A stretch of DNA of 52,591 bases, taken from positions 1-52,591 of the forward strand of contig CAIVVZ010000126.1 in the NCBI GenBank assembly GCA_903909505.1, written 5' to 3'. The position numbers and the translations under genes were made by a program. This document shows positions 25,874-35,315 of this stretch, one piece after another. The notes under the pieces were generated by a model that was given only the letters and a program-made list of their open reading frames with translations, was not told the DNA's origin and did no database searches. Every line of letters begins with the position of its first letter. Position 1 is the first letter of the stretch. The stretch is from an uncultured Desulfobacteraceae bacterium. GTDB lineage: Bacteria > Desulfobacterota > Desulfobacteria > Desulfobacterales > Desulfatirhabdiaceae.

Positions 25874-28319
25874 CTAATTCTTCCTCTTTTTCAGCCAGTC
25901 TGGCTGCGCTGGTTACTTTTTCAGCCAGTTCCATTCCGATCAGTTTGACGCCCTGGGTGTTCCGGCTGATGACGGAAACGCCCCGGGTGGGGATTCGAAT
26001 GAGTTTGCCATTGTCCGTCATGAGCATCAGATCGTCATCTTCTTCCACCAGAAGAATGGCCACGACATTGCCGTTTCGTTCCGTTGTTTTAATGGTGATG
26101 ACGCCAAGGCCCCCGCGCTTCTGGACGGGATATTCATCAATCGAAGTCCTTTTCCCGAATCCGTTTTCGGTGATGGCGAAAAGGGTCTGGCCGTGGCTTA
26201 ATACTTCCATTCCCACAATCGAGTCTCCCTGACTCAGCCGCATTCCCCGGACTCCGGCGGCGTTTCTGCCCATGGAGCGCACGTCCGATTCATGAAAACG
26301 AATGGATTTGCCAAAGGCTGAGCCAAGGAATACATTCAGGGTGCCGTCGGTAATCTTGGCGGAAATCAGCTCATCGCCTTCGTCCAGGGAGATGGCGATA
26401 ATGCCGGCTGCACGGGGCCGGCTGAAATCCATTAAATTGGTTTTTTTCACCACGCCGCTGCGGGTGGCCATCATGATGTGATATCCGGGTTCGAATTTGG
26501 ATACCGCAAGTACGGCCGTCAGGCGCTCTTCATTCTGAAAATTCAATAAATTGATGATCGCTTTTCCGCGGCTGGCGCGGCCTGCCTGGGGAATTTCATA
26601 GACTTTGCACCAGTAGAGTCTTCCCTGATTGGTAAAAAAGAGAAACGTATGATGGGTGGATGCCACAAAAAGATGTTCCACAAAGTCTTCATCCTTTGTT
26701 TCCATCGCGGTCTTGCCTTTTCCGCCCCGGCGCTGGCTGTTATACAGTGTAATGGGGTTTCGCTTGATATAGCCGGTTTTGGAGATGGTGACCACCATGT
26801 CTTCTTCCACAATCATGTCTTCAAGCGTAATCTCGCGGGTTTCTTCCATAATCTGCGTTCGCCGGGGGTCGCCGAACTCCGTCTGAATTTCGGTCAGCTC
26901 GTCCTTGATCAGTTTGAGGATAATCAGCTCACTGCCCAGAATCTGCTTGAACCAGTCGATGTCTTTAAGCGTTTTCCGGTATTCTTCGATGATTTTTTCC
27001 TGCTCCAGGCCCGTAAGCCGTTGAAGCCGCATATCCAGTATGGCCTGGGCCTGAATCGCCGAAAGAGTAAAAGTGGCAATGAGCCCGGCTTTGGCCTCTG
27101 CCGGTGACGGAGACTGGCGGATCAGGCTGACCACGGCGTCCAGGTTGTCGAGGGCGATTTTGAGCCCTTCCAGGATATGAGCCCGATCTTCGGCTTTTTT
27201 CAGGTCGAACTGGGTTCTTCGGACAATAATCTGTTTGCGGTGCCGGATAAAATATTCCAGGATTTCTTTCAGGGTCAGCAGCTCCGGCCGGTTATTGACG
27301 ACCGCCAGCAAAATGATGCCGAAACTGCTTTCCATCCGGGTGTGCTTATAGAGTTGATTGATGATGACTTCGGCGGCCTGATCTTTTTTAAGACCCATGG
27401 CGATCCGCATGCCATCCCGGTCCGATTCATCCCGGATGAACCGGATGCCCTCGATCTGTTTATCCCGGATCAGCTCGGCAATAAATTCAATGAGCTTGGC
27501 CTTGTTGACCTGGTAGGGTAGCTCGGTAACCACGATGGTTTCGCTGCCGGTTTTTTTGTCCTTTTCAACAAGGGTTCTGGCCCGCATCCGGATGATACCC
27601 CGGCCGGTCCGGTAGGCATCATGGATTCCGGTTCTTCCGTAGATAAATCCGGCGGTCGGAAAATCCGGACCCGGTATGATGCGGATGAGTTCTTCAAAGC
27701 TAAGTACAGGATTGTCAATAATGGCCTTGATGGCCTCGATGGTTTCATTCAGATTATGGGGCGGAATATTGGTTGCCATGCCGACCGCAATGCCGGATGA
27801 GCCGTTGATGATCAGGTTGGGGATCTTGGCCGGCAGAACCGATGGCTCCGAGAGCGATTCATCATAGTTGGGCACATAATTGACCGTATCCTTTTCAAGA
27901 TCGTCCAGCATATGATGGGCCAGGCGTTTCATGCGGATTTCCGTGTAACGCATGGCAGCCGGGGGATCGCCGTCGATGGAGCCGAAATTTCCCTGACCAT
28001 CTACCAGCGGGTATCTCAGGGAAAAATCCTGCGCCATGCGAACAATGGTGTCATATACGGCGGTATCGCCGTGAGGATGGTATTTACCGATGACATCGCC
28101 GACGATACGGGCGGATTTTTTATAGGGCTTGTTCCAGTCGTTGCTCAGCTCGTGCATGGCAAAGAGTACGCGGCGGTGAACCGGCTTGAGGCCATCCCGG
28201 ACATCCGGAAGTGCCCTGCCGATGATGACGCTCATGGCATAATCGAGATAGGATTTTTTCATTTCGCTGTCAATGCGAATGTTGGGGCGAATATCGGGAA
28301 TATTTTCGAGTTCTGTCAT
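25806..28319 (-). CDS. gyrA: DNA gyrase subunit A
   Basis: Type II topoisomerase subunit introducing negative supercoils. The quinolone region [10 protein letters not shown] has Thr86 (Ser in E. coli) and Asp90; active-site Tyr is 125 in [10 protein letters not shown]. The GyrA box QRRGGKG identifies gyrase rather than ParC. At 837 residues it is typical. The C-terminal tail is acidic ([19 protein letters not shown]), coded by a 9-bp repeat overlapping gpsA. It starts 5 nt after the AI-2E family gene. Confidence 0.97.
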   Translation of the reverse strand: MTELENIPDIRPNIRIDSEMKKSYLDYAMSVIIGRALPDVRDGLKPVHRRVLFAMHELSNDWNKPYKKSARIVGDVIGKYHPHGDTAVYDTIVRMAQDFSLRYPLVDGQGNFGSIDGDPPAAMRYTEIRMKRLAHHMLDDLEKDTVNYVPNYDESLSEPSVLPAKIPNLIINGSSGIAVGMATNIPPHNLNETIEAIKAIIDNPVLSFEELIRIIPGPDFPTAGFIYGRTGIHDAYRTGRGIIRMRARTLVEKDKKTGSETIVVTELPYQVNKAKLIEFIAELIRDKQIEGIRFIRDESDRDGMRIAMGLKKDQAAEVIINQLYKHTRMESSFGIILLAVVNNRPELLTLKEILEYFIRHRKQIIVRRTQFDLKKAEDRAHILEGLKIALDNLDAVVSLIRQSPSPAEAKAGLIATFTLSAIQAQAILDMRLQRLTGLEQEKIIEEYRKTLKDIDWFKQILGSELIILKLIKDELTEIQTEFGDPRRTQIMEETREITLEDMIVEEDMVVTISKTGYIKRNPITLYNSQRRGGKGKTAMETKDEDFVEHLFVASTHHTFLFFTNQGRLYWCKVYEIPQAGRASRGKAIINLLNFQNEERLTAVLAVSKFEPGYHIMMATRSGVVKKTNLMDFSRPRAAGIIAISLDEGDELISAKITDGTLNVFLGSAFGKSIRFHESDVRSMGRNAAGVRGMRLSQGDSIVGMEVLSHGQTLFAITENGFGKRTSIDEYPVQKRGGLGVITIKTTERNGNVVAILLVEEDDDLMLMTDNGKLIRIPTRGVSVISRNTQGVKLIGMELAEKVTSAARLAEKEEELDESYESDEPDEPDESGSPAESA
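25832..25876. repeat. 9-bp tandem repeat inside the gyrA/gpsA overlap
   Basis: Five consecutive 9-mers of the form (A/G)TTCGTCTG, degenerating rightward to ATTCATATG and ATTCATCTA. Because 9 is divisible by 3, unit gain or loss keeps both frames: DEP/DES in the GyrA tail and NQT in the GpsA N-terminus. Confidence 0.85.
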
Positions 28320-28324
28320 TTTAA

Positions 28325-29413
28325 CTACCTTATCGTTTCACTGCATTTATTTTCTATCAGAGATTGATAACTTGCGTGATAAATATCGGTCAGGGTCAAA
28401 AACGCGGTAACCACCAGCGGGCCATAAATGATCCCCAGGATTCCAAAAAGTTTAACACCTCCCATGATGGATAGAAATACCAGCAGGGTGTGCATGTTGA
28501 CCCGATGGCCAACGAGTTTCGGCTTGAAAATGTACTCCATGATCACCGAAAGCACCAGATAAAAAATCACGAAAAAAATCCCCGCGGCCAACCTGCCCGT
28601 CAAATACAGATAGATCGCTGCCGGAATAAACACCACGCCGGTGCCGATGATCGGAAGAAAAGCGACCAGGGACATGATCACCCCCCAGAGAATCGGGGAT
28701 TTCAACCCGAAAAGGGAAAAAAGTATGCCGCCTGCAAGACCCTGTATGAGCCCGCTCAGGCCATTGCCGATCAGAATCGCGCCGGCCATGTCATTAAATT
28801 TTTGAATCAGTTTCTGATCCTGATCATCCGGCAGGGGGGAAAATTCGACGACAAACGCAACCAGTTTATGGCCGTCAACCAGAAAATAATAGATGAACAT
28901 CAGCATGAAAAAAAAATAAAATAAAAAATTCAAGATATTGGAAGCAACGGCGCTTGCCTGCTGATAGAGAAAAAATCCGACACTTTTCCCCAGCTCGGAT
29001 ACGGCCTTGTTGACTTCATCGCCTGTCAGAACATAATTGAATCTGGATAAATACTGGTTGGCCCTTTCAATGAGCCGGTTATTGGCCAGAAGTGCTTCCA
29101 ACTGGTCGCTGATGACCGCGTCTTTCCCCATTTCGTAAAGGCCGTAGGCCTCCTGAGACAGGGCTCCGACAAAATACACCATCGGAACAAAGAGAATCAG
29201 AAATATAAGCATACAGGTCAGCAGCGATGACAGCGAAGCATTGAAGAATCTGCGGAAAAACAGGAAAACAGCGCTAAAAACGCTGGTAATGACCGCGGCC
29301 AGGACAATAACGGACAGAAACGGCCACAGAAGCCATCCCAGCATCAGCGCGGAGAGCAGGAAGACGGTCAGAAAATACCACAGTTTCAGATTTCTGTTGG
29401 CTGGATCGTTCAT
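28325..29413 (-). CDS. AI-2E family (TqsA/PerM-like) membrane transporter
   Basis: Polytopic membrane protein with the AI-2E family layout: paired N-terminal helices, a ~100-residue soluble insertion ([20 protein letters not shown]), then the conserved C-terminal bundle with [31 protein letters not shown] and [16 protein letters not shown]. Family members export autoinducer-2 or act as Na+/H+ antiporters; the substrate here is unknown. The frame is open to 29548; ATG 29413 or ATG 29458 are the likely starts, neither with a strong Shine-Dalgarno. It ends 5 nt before gyrA. Confidence 0.88.
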   Translation of the reverse strand: MNDPANRNLKLWYFLTVFLLSALMLGWLLWPFLSVIVLAAVITSVFSAVFLFFRRFFNASLSSLLTCMLIFLILFVPMVYFVGALSQEAYGLYEMGKDAVISDQLEALLANNRLIERANQYLSRFNYVLTGDEVNKAVSELGKSVGFFLYQQASAVASNILNFLFYFFFMLMFIYYFLVDGHKLVAFVVEFSPLPDDQDQKLIQKFNDMAGAILIGNGLSGLIQGLAGGILFSLFGLKSPILWGVIMSLVAFLPIIGTGVVFIPAAIYLYLTGRLAAGIFFVIFYLVLSVIMEYIFKPKLVGHRVNMHTLLVFLSIMGGVKLFGILGIIYGPLVVTAFLTLTDIYHASYQSLIENKCSETIR

Positions 29414-29597
29414 GGAAGGGTTGCATTCTGTGAAATGGGTTAAACTTTGAATGGCCATAATTCGTGATTTTCCGCTGGTTCCCGAGCTCCGGCTTGGGAA
29501 CCAGCAGAAATAACTCAGAGCCCCGCAATGCAAATAAAAAAAATGCATTGAGGGCTGAAATCAAGACAGGATCATGCAAAAAATAGTCAGGAGGTTG

Positions 29598-29753
29598 TTA
29601 CTTGCTGACAAATCCTCCGGCAACAAACAGGAGCAATACTTCATAAATGACAACCGGTGTATAACTGTGGAAAAAACCATATATAATACCGCCGCCGATA
29701 ATTGCCGGAACGCCGCAAAACACCAGTATCCCCAGTTTTCTGCTGATATCCAT
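29598..29753 (-). CDS. Small membrane protein, 51 aa
   Basis: Starts ATG 29753, stops TAA 29598. A TAGGAGA site lies 6 nt before the start. The product has two hydrophobic stretches: LGILVFCGVPAIIGGGIIYG and YEVLLLFVAGGFV, separated by a short FHSYTPVV loop. The strong ribosome site and two-helix hairpin make it credible despite its size. It lies between the thiolase and the AI-2E gene. Function unknown. Confidence 0.65.
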   Translation of the reverse strand: MDISRKLGILVFCGVPAIIGGGIIYGFFHSYTPVVIYEVLLLFVAGGFVSK

Positions 29754-29834
29754 CTGCTGTCTCCTATAATGGCAATGACTTCATTTATCTCTTATTCATA
29801 CCAATAACTACCGAACAAGTAAAGAAAAAAATGA

Positions 29835-31121
29835 TTATCGCTCCACGATCATGGCCATTCCCATGCCTCCACCGATGCACATGGTAAACAGGCCGCTCTG
29901 GTATCCTTTGCGCTGCATCTGATACATGCCGGTGACCATCTGCCGAGCGCCGGTGCAGCCGATGGGATGTCCCAGGGAAATGCCGCTTCCCAGTTCATTC
30001 GGCCGATCATTTTCAATCCCCAGCTCCCGCATGCAGCCGATGGCCTGAGACGCAAAGGCTTCGTTAAGCTCGATCATGTCGATATTTTTTAGCGTCATTC
30101 CGGTGGATTTCAACACTTTTCGGACCGCGGGAACCGGTCCCAGTCCCATATAGGCTGGATCCAGGCCGCCGGCCGCAAAACCCTTGATCCGGATGATGGG
30201 CTCAAGACCCATGTCCTTGGCTTTTTCAGCGCTCATCATCAGAACGGCGGCCGCGGCGTCGTTGATCCCGGAAGCATTTCCCGCGGTGACGGAACCATCT
30301 TTTTTAAAGGCCGGCCGGAGTTTGGCCATTTTTTCCAGGCTGGTTTCCATGGGCCGCTCATCCGTATCAAAAACGATATCGCCTTTGCGGGATGCGATGA
30401 TGACCGGTGCAATTTCCTTGGCAAAGAGGCCTTCCCTGATGGCTGCCATGGCTCGGTTATGGCTTAAAACGCCCAGCTCGTCCTGCTCCTGACGGCTGAT
30501 GCCGTACATTGAAGCGATGTTCTCGGCGGTCAGCCCCATGTGATATCCATAGAATATCTCGAACAGTCCGTCAAATACCATCAGGTCAGTAATTTCGCCC
30601 TTTCCGGTCAGCTCCATCCGATACCCCCAGCGGGCTTTGGGAAGGGCCATGGGTGCCAGACTCATGTTTTCCTGCCCGCCGGCCAGAATCACATCCGCCT
30701 GGCCGCTCATGATGGATGCCGCTCCCATGGCGATGGCCTTTAGGCCTGAGCCGCAGATTTTGTTGACGGTAACCGCCGGGGTCTCCTTGGGAAGCCCGGC
30801 CCGGATCATGGCCTGCCTGGCGGTGTTTTGTCCCTGGGCTGCCTGAAGCACATTTCCCATGATGACTTCATCAATGGCAATCGGTGTGGCCCGGTCATCC
30901 CAGGAACAGGACTTTTTTTCAAGCTCGATCAATCCCTGGTCTTTTAACTTGTCCGGGGCATTGGCTTTCATGGCGTCATCCGCAATCGGTCTCAAGCCTG
31001 CCTTCTTTAAAACATCTTTCATCACCACCGCGCCAAGCTCAACAACCGGAACATTCATCAAGGCTCCGCCAAAATTTCCGATGGCGGTCCGGGAACCACT
31101 GACAATCACCACTTCTCTCAT
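29835..31121 (-). CDS. Thiolase family acetyl-CoA acyltransferase
   Basis: Condenses or cleaves acyl-CoA/acetyl-CoA. Nucleophile Cys in NKICGSGLKA, conserved NEAFASQAI, GHPIGCTGAR and C-terminal CIGGGMGMAM. At 428 residues it is ~35 longer than usual thiolases: an extra segment (KANAPDKLKDQGLIELEKKS) is inserted after the first helix. ATG 31121 with GGAGG is the start; the open frame extends to 31136. Fatty-acid oxidation or acetoacetyl-CoA synthesis are both possible; no pathway partner is adjacent. Confidence 0.93.
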   Translation of the reverse strand: MREVVIVSGSRTAIGNFGGALMNVPVVELGAVVMKDVLKKAGLRPIADDAMKANAPDKLKDQGLIELEKKSCSWDDRATPIAIDEVIMGNVLQAAQGQNTARQAMIRAGLPKETPAVTVNKICGSGLKAIAMGAASIMSGQADVILAGGQENMSLAPMALPKARWGYRMELTGKGEITDLMVFDGLFEIFYGYHMGLTAENIASMYGISRQEQDELGVLSHNRAMAAIREGLFAKEIAPVIIASRKGDIVFDTDERPMETSLEKMAKLRPAFKKDGSVTAGNASGINDAAAAVLMMSAEKAKDMGLEPIIRIKGFAAGGLDPAYMGLGPVPAVRKVLKSTGMTLKNIDMIELNEAFASQAIGCMRELGIENDRPNELGSGISLGHPIGCTGARQMVTGMYQMQRKGYQSGLFTMCIGGGMGMAMIVER

Positions 31122-31225
31122 TGAAATATCCTCCATAACGAAATATGATTAAAGAAATACCATGCGATTATATGAAATTGTTAATTGTTAGCTATTCAGT
31201 CAACAGGCTAATCTTCCTTTGGCCT

Positions 31226-31243
31226 CTCCCTTTTCAAAGGGAG
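31226..31243. repeat. CTCCCTTT/AAAGGGAG palindrome
   Basis: Perfect 8-bp arms with a 2-nt centre in the spacer between the divergent thiolase and NRDE genes. Same type as the palindromes at 639 and 42.0-42.8 kb. The tiny loop makes it an unlikely RNA hairpin; more likely a protein site or dispersed repeat. Confidence 0.5.
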
Positions 31244-31339
31244 GGATTGTGCTTCAATGTTTCGTTGCCCTGGCAAGCACGGCGGAAAGCTATATTGTGA
31301 TGATACCATAAACCCTTTTATCTGGTCAATGGTGAGTTC

Positions 31340-32110
31340 ATGTGTCTGATTCTTCTGGCCTATGACGTCCATCCGGAATATCGCCTAATTCTGGCTGCTA
31401 ATCGGGATGAGTTCTATGATCGTCCCACCCTGCCCATGGCGTTCTGGGAAGATCATCCGGATATTCTGGCAGGTCGGGATTTAAAAGGCGGCGGAACCTG
31501 GTTGGGTATGTCCCGATCCGGCAGGCTTGCGGCCATCACCAATTACCGTGAACCCGGTGGGCCCAAACCCAACGCGCCGTCACGCGGTCATCTGGTGAGC
31601 GCCTTTCTTTCGGGGAATAGTCCTTCTCAAGACTATCTCAAGGCGGTTTCGGCCGTCGGTCAAACTTACAGTGGATTCAATTTGATCGTCGGAGATGCAG
31701 CCGGACTGTATTACTATTCCAATCGGGGGCCTGGAGTCCGCCAGCTCGAGCCCGGATGGCATGGCCTGAGCAATCATCTTCTGAACACCCCCTGGCCGAA
31801 GGTGGAAAAAGGGATTGCCTTGCTGAAAGCAGCGGTTTTGAATTCTGATCCCGTGAATATGGATCCGATCTTTCAGCTTCTGAAAAACCGAGAGGTTCCG
31901 CCGGATGACAGACTGCCGGATACGGGTGTCGGCAGGGAATGGGAGCGGATACTTTCTCCCATGTTTATCCAAAGCCCGGGATACGGTACCCGCTCATCGT
32001 CGGTGATGCTGATCGGCGGAAATGGAAGGGCGCAGGTTGCGGAACTAACCTTAAGTGCCGAATTAGACCAGGAGCGACATCATGCGCTGCAGAGATCTTT
32101 TCAATTATAG
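31340..32110 (+). CDS. NRDE family (TANGO2-like) protein
   Basis: A 256-residue protein with the eponymous NRDE motif (ILAANRDEFYDRPTLPM) and ILAGRDLKGGGTWLG, ITNYREP and SRGHLVSAFL. The N-terminus is Met-Cys, consistent with the Ntn-hydrolase-like fold proposed for the family. Eukaryotic TANGO2 is linked to heme or lipid handling; the bacterial role is unknown. GGTGAG lies just before ATG. It converges on the DUF1566 gene. Confidence 0.92.
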   Translation: MCLILLAYDVHPEYRLILAANRDEFYDRPTLPMAFWEDHPDILAGRDLKGGGTWLGMSRSGRLAAITNYREPGGPKPNAPSRGHLVSAFLSGNSPSQDYLKAVSAVGQTYSGFNLIVGDAAGLYYYSNRGPGVRQLEPGWHGLSNHLLNTPWPKVEKGIALLKAAVLNSDPVNMDPIFQLLKNREVPPDDRLPDTGVGREWERILSPMFIQSPGYGTRSSSVMLIGGNGRAQVAELTLSAELDQERHHALQRSFQL

Positions 32111-32204
32111 CTTTCTCAGCCGGTCTTTCCGGAACTCCATCAAAGAAAAAAATGAATGAGGAATTGGGTCAGCTCTCTACTCTTCCCCTAAATGTGAGAA
32201 TGAT

Positions 32205-33773
32205 CTATGGGACAAAAGTAAATGCAGCCCCTTGAAACTGACTAATATCCCCATTCGGGGCAAATCCAAACAGAAAATAATAACCGGAATTTACGAATCC
32301 GCTGCACTGAGAAACAGGGCTGTTTTCAAAAAACTGCTTAAACGCATCATTCTCCCATGAACCATTTGATGGAAATGCGCCTGAGCTCTGGCTCTTGATA
32401 CGCTCCTCACTTCCCCATTGAACAAACCTGTTTCTGCTTAAAATGTCTTTTTGAGAAAAAAACCATAATGCTTCTTCAGGCGATACAAAATAAAATATTG
32501 AGGAATAGAAAGTCAAAACACCCGAGGGCGGAGATGAGCTTTTTAAAACCGCAATTAAATTTCTCAGATCAATATCCGTGCACACGATTTTTTCAACACT
32601 GATTTCAGACAAGGGCAGCGCATTGAATTTCAGATAATAAGGCGTTGCAGTTGGGGTAGGTGTCGGTGTTGGGTTCTGCCCCCCCCGGACAGCGCGAACA
32701 TAGAGGTTATTGCTCTTTGCATCGGAGACGATGCCGTAATCAAAGGATACTTGCCAGGCGTAGTCTTTTTTGTAAGCAACGGTAGTGGACGACCAGTAAC
32801 GGGCATTGCGCGCAATAGGGGAATCGGCAGGATTGAATGTCTGGCTATATTGGCTGTAATCCACAAGAGAGTTCAACTCATTGATATTGGGAAGACGCCA
32901 GTCTGTATTTCCTGCAAAAGACAGGCTTTCACAATAGGCAAGCGCTTGTTCCCATGTCTTGGTTTTATCGGACGGATTCTGCTCCCATATCAAGCCCGTG
33001 AAAGTATCGGTAACCGTGCCGTCATTCACCACATAACGATCCAAGGGTATGGACTGCCCCCCTCGCACGGCACGAACGAAACGTCTGGCAATAGACTTAT
33101 CGGTCTGGTTGCCATTGCTGTAACTGAAATTCATGACCCATGCAAGGGAGGTATTCCAGGCGTAGGTATCGGACGACCAGTAATCGAATGAATCCGTCCA
33201 GTCAGATAATGATTTTGTGTTGGGGAAGTAATCTCGATTGATGCAGGGATTGATAGCATCTCTATTTACCAGTTCGGTCAGTTCTTTGATGGAAGGAAGC
33301 CGCCAGTCCGAATATCCACCAAAATGAGCGTCGTTAAGAGCTTTGAGAAAGCTTTCGGTATTCGCACCACTGTCGAAATTTCCGGAATTGCCGCCGTTGG
33401 TGTTCGGGTTGCTGTTATACCAGGCATAAGTGTTGTCGGCGTCGTGAAGATTTGCGTTATTTGCAGAATTATCCATATTCTGCTTCTCTTCCCAGACCAG
33501 ACCGGTGACATTGTCCCGAACCATCACCCATGATGTGGCGGAATCCGGCAGGATGCTGCCGTTGATATCCAGTTTTGTGTAGGATGTCGAATTAATCGCG
33601 TAGTTGGCATCCTGGCCATAAAACGGCTGACCTGACGATGGACAAAGAATTTCAACGCTGTTGTTATAGCATTTATTCTGGCCTGAATCTGGCACAGGTC
33701 CCGCAAAAACGGATGCTTGAAATATTATAGACATAATGCCATATAGCAGGCATCTTCGCATTGATTTTTCCAT
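32205..33773 (-). CDS. Exported protein with tandem DUF1566 domains
   Basis: A 522-residue exported protein: a signal peptide ends around VFAGPVPD. It has two DUF1566/Lcl-type domains (about 80-240 and 245-370), each with the TGLVWE/TGLIWEQ, DWRLPSIKEL/DWRLPNINEL, YWSSDTY/YWSSTTV and RFVRAVRGG/LYVRAVRGG series. A PTPTPTPTATP linker and a ~130-residue unrecognised C-terminal domain follow. DUF1566 proteins are often surface or fimbria-associated. GGAG precedes ATG 33773. It stands alone. Confidence 0.88.
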   Translation of the reverse strand: MEKSMRRCLLYGIMSIIFQASVFAGPVPDSGQNKCYNNSVEILCPSSGQPFYGQDANYAINSTSYTKLDINGSILPDSATSWVMVRDNVTGLVWEEKQNMDNSANNANLHDADNTYAWYNSNPNTNGGNSGNFDSGANTESFLKALNDAHFGGYSDWRLPSIKELTELVNRDAINPCINRDYFPNTKSLSDWTDSFDYWSSDTYAWNTSLAWVMNFSYSNGNQTDKSIARRFVRAVRGGQSIPLDRYVVNDGTVTDTFTGLIWEQNPSDKTKTWEQALAYCESLSFAGNTDWRLPNINELNSLVDYSQYSQTFNPADSPIARNARYWSSTTVAYKKDYAWQVSFDYGIVSDAKSNNLYVRAVRGGQNPTPTPTPTATPYYLKFNALPLSEISVEKIVCTDIDLRNLIAVLKSSSPPSGVLTFYSSIFYFVSPEEALWFFSQKDILSRNRFVQWGSEERIKSQSSGAFPSNGSWENDAFKQFFENSPVSQCSGFVNSGYYFLFGFAPNGDISQFQGAAFTFVP

Positions 33774-34234
33774 TGCGATCTCCATTATTCAGTTATATTT
33801 AAACATCGTATTCCGCAAGCGATTTCCTTTGCTAAAATATCGAAGGTAAAAACGCTTGCTTGCGATGGGGTAACTCCGTCTTCTGGGCGGTATCAGAGAA
33901 AGTTGGTTTTGCCTTTAAATTGTCCATCCGTTACGCCTCTCACCTGAGTTCTCCCCTGCCGCAAATGATCAAATTTATAACAATTATCTCGCATGTGCTA
34001 TGGCACTGTCAATACCATATAGTGTGAGTCCCAGATCAAACGCATTTAGAATTTACAACAAAGTTATGGTTGTGACGAATTGCCAAACAAGCATAGCCTT
34101 TAGTTTTGATAACAATTTGATATCAAGCATCCAGTAAACCATAATATAATGATATAATTTAATATGGCTATGCCTTTGTTTCAAGATATGTCAATCCCCT
34201 AAAAACTTCATTAAATAAGAAGGTTAACATATAA
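33774..34234. other. AT-rich spacer with no recognisable gene
   Basis: About 460 nt upstream of the DUF1566 gene. It is AT-rich toward the right (runs of TATAAT-like sequence around 34130-34165). No open frame with a ribosome site and no RNA gene were recognised. It leads into the decayed HTH gene. Confidence 0.6.
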
Positions 34235-34483
34235 CAAGTCAATCCAGCAGAATACAGAAGTACGTTTGATATCGTTGAGAATGAAGATGATGGCTTAGCG
34301 AATATCTTCGAAACCGAATGGTACAAAACGGTCAAAGCCAAAATACTTCCGGGCGATTTTCTCAGGATATGTCGTGAGAACAAAAGATTGACCCCGGCTG
34401 AGTTGGGAAAAAAACTGGGATGGCACAAAGTACCGGCGTTTCGCCTGCCGTACTATTGGGTACGTCGCAATGACGAAGGATGA
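34235..34483 (+). pseudogene. Decayed XRE/HigA-like HTH antitoxin gene
   Basis: An open stretch without a start codon translates to an antitoxin-like start (EWYKTVKAKILPGDFLRIC then RENKRLTPAELGKKLG), the first half of an XRE helix-turn-helix. After the AAAAAAA run at about 34408-34415 the reading becomes nonsensical (GWHKVPAFRLPYYW) and stops. Loss of the recognition helix, no start and no toxin partner indicate a relic. Family call by motif only. Confidence 0.5.
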
Positions 34484-34517
34484 AGCGCAACGCAGATATT
34501 GGACTTTTACGAAGCCA

Positions 34518-35282
34518 TCAGGTTTCAATTCGACCGATGAGCCTTAGAAGTCCATCCAGAATCGTCAGCGGGTGGGGCGGACAGCCGGGAATCAGCAGAT
34601 CAACCGGCAGCAGATCGCAGGCCCCGTTATGGACTTCTTCATGGTCTTTATAGGGTCCGCCGGAAATGGCGCAGGCCCCGACGGCGATCACGATTTTGGG
34701 TTCCGGGACAGCCGCGTAGGTCTTCAGAAGAGCCATGCGCATATTTTCCGTTACCGGGCCGGTGATGAGCAGCCCGTCCGCATGACGGGGCGAAGCAACG
34801 AACTGAATGCCGAATCTGCCAAGATCCCAGCCCACGGTGCCCAGAACGTTCGTGTCGGCTTCGCAGGCGTTGCAACCGCCAGCGCTCACCTGTCGCAGTT
34901 TCAGGGATCGGCCGAACAGGCGCTTTAAACATTGATCCAGGGCCGTTGCATGCTGAAATCGTCGGACATCGTTGATTCGCAAATCATCGCGCCTGCGCAC
35001 GGCCATGCAATAATCCTTTGTAAAGTGAATATTCTGGCGCGGACAGACCCGGGTGCATTCCGCGCAGAATAGACAGGCTCCCAGATCCAGCCCGAAACCT
35101 TCTGATTGTGTGATGGCCTGGGTGGGACAGAGTTCCACACACCGGGCGCAGCCCGAAGGGCAATCCTTAGAGTTGATGACCGGACGCCCCATAAACCGAT
35201 CCGGAAGCTCGGGCGGAGGGCCGTCCGGAAACTTTATCGTCCGGTGTTTCTGCTGGATGCGTGCCAGAAGTGTGTCTAACAT
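34518..35282 (-). CDS. Hydrogenase-4/Ehr-like small subunit fused to a 2[4Fe-4S] ferredoxin domain (NuoI-NuoB type)
   Basis: Electron-transfer subunit of the membrane complex. From ATG 35282 the N-terminal half has two [4Fe-4S] motifs (Cys 41/45/48/52 and 70/73/76/80). The C-terminal half is NuoB/HyfI-like with GGCNACEADTN, GACAISGG and LIPGCPPHP supplying the proximal cluster ligands. HyfH and HyfI, separate in E. coli, are thus one polypeptide. GTG 35312 is an alternative start. Last gene of the cluster, 33 nt after the large subunit. Confidence 0.88.
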   Translation of the reverse strand: MLDTLLARIQQKHRTIKFPDGPPPELPDRFMGRPVINSKDCPSGCARCVELCPTQAITQSEGFGLDLGACLFCAECTRVCPRQNIHFTKDYCMAVRRRDDLRINDVRRFQHATALDQCLKRLFGRSLKLRQVSAGGCNACEADTNVLGTVGWDLGRFGIQFVASPRHADGLLITGPVTENMRMALLKTYAAVPEPKIVIAVGACAISGGPYKDHEEVHNGACDLLPVDLLIPGCPPHPLTILDGLLRLIGRIET

Positions 35283-35315
35283 CTTTGTATCATCCTTTCT
35301 GGTTCCTGACACCTG

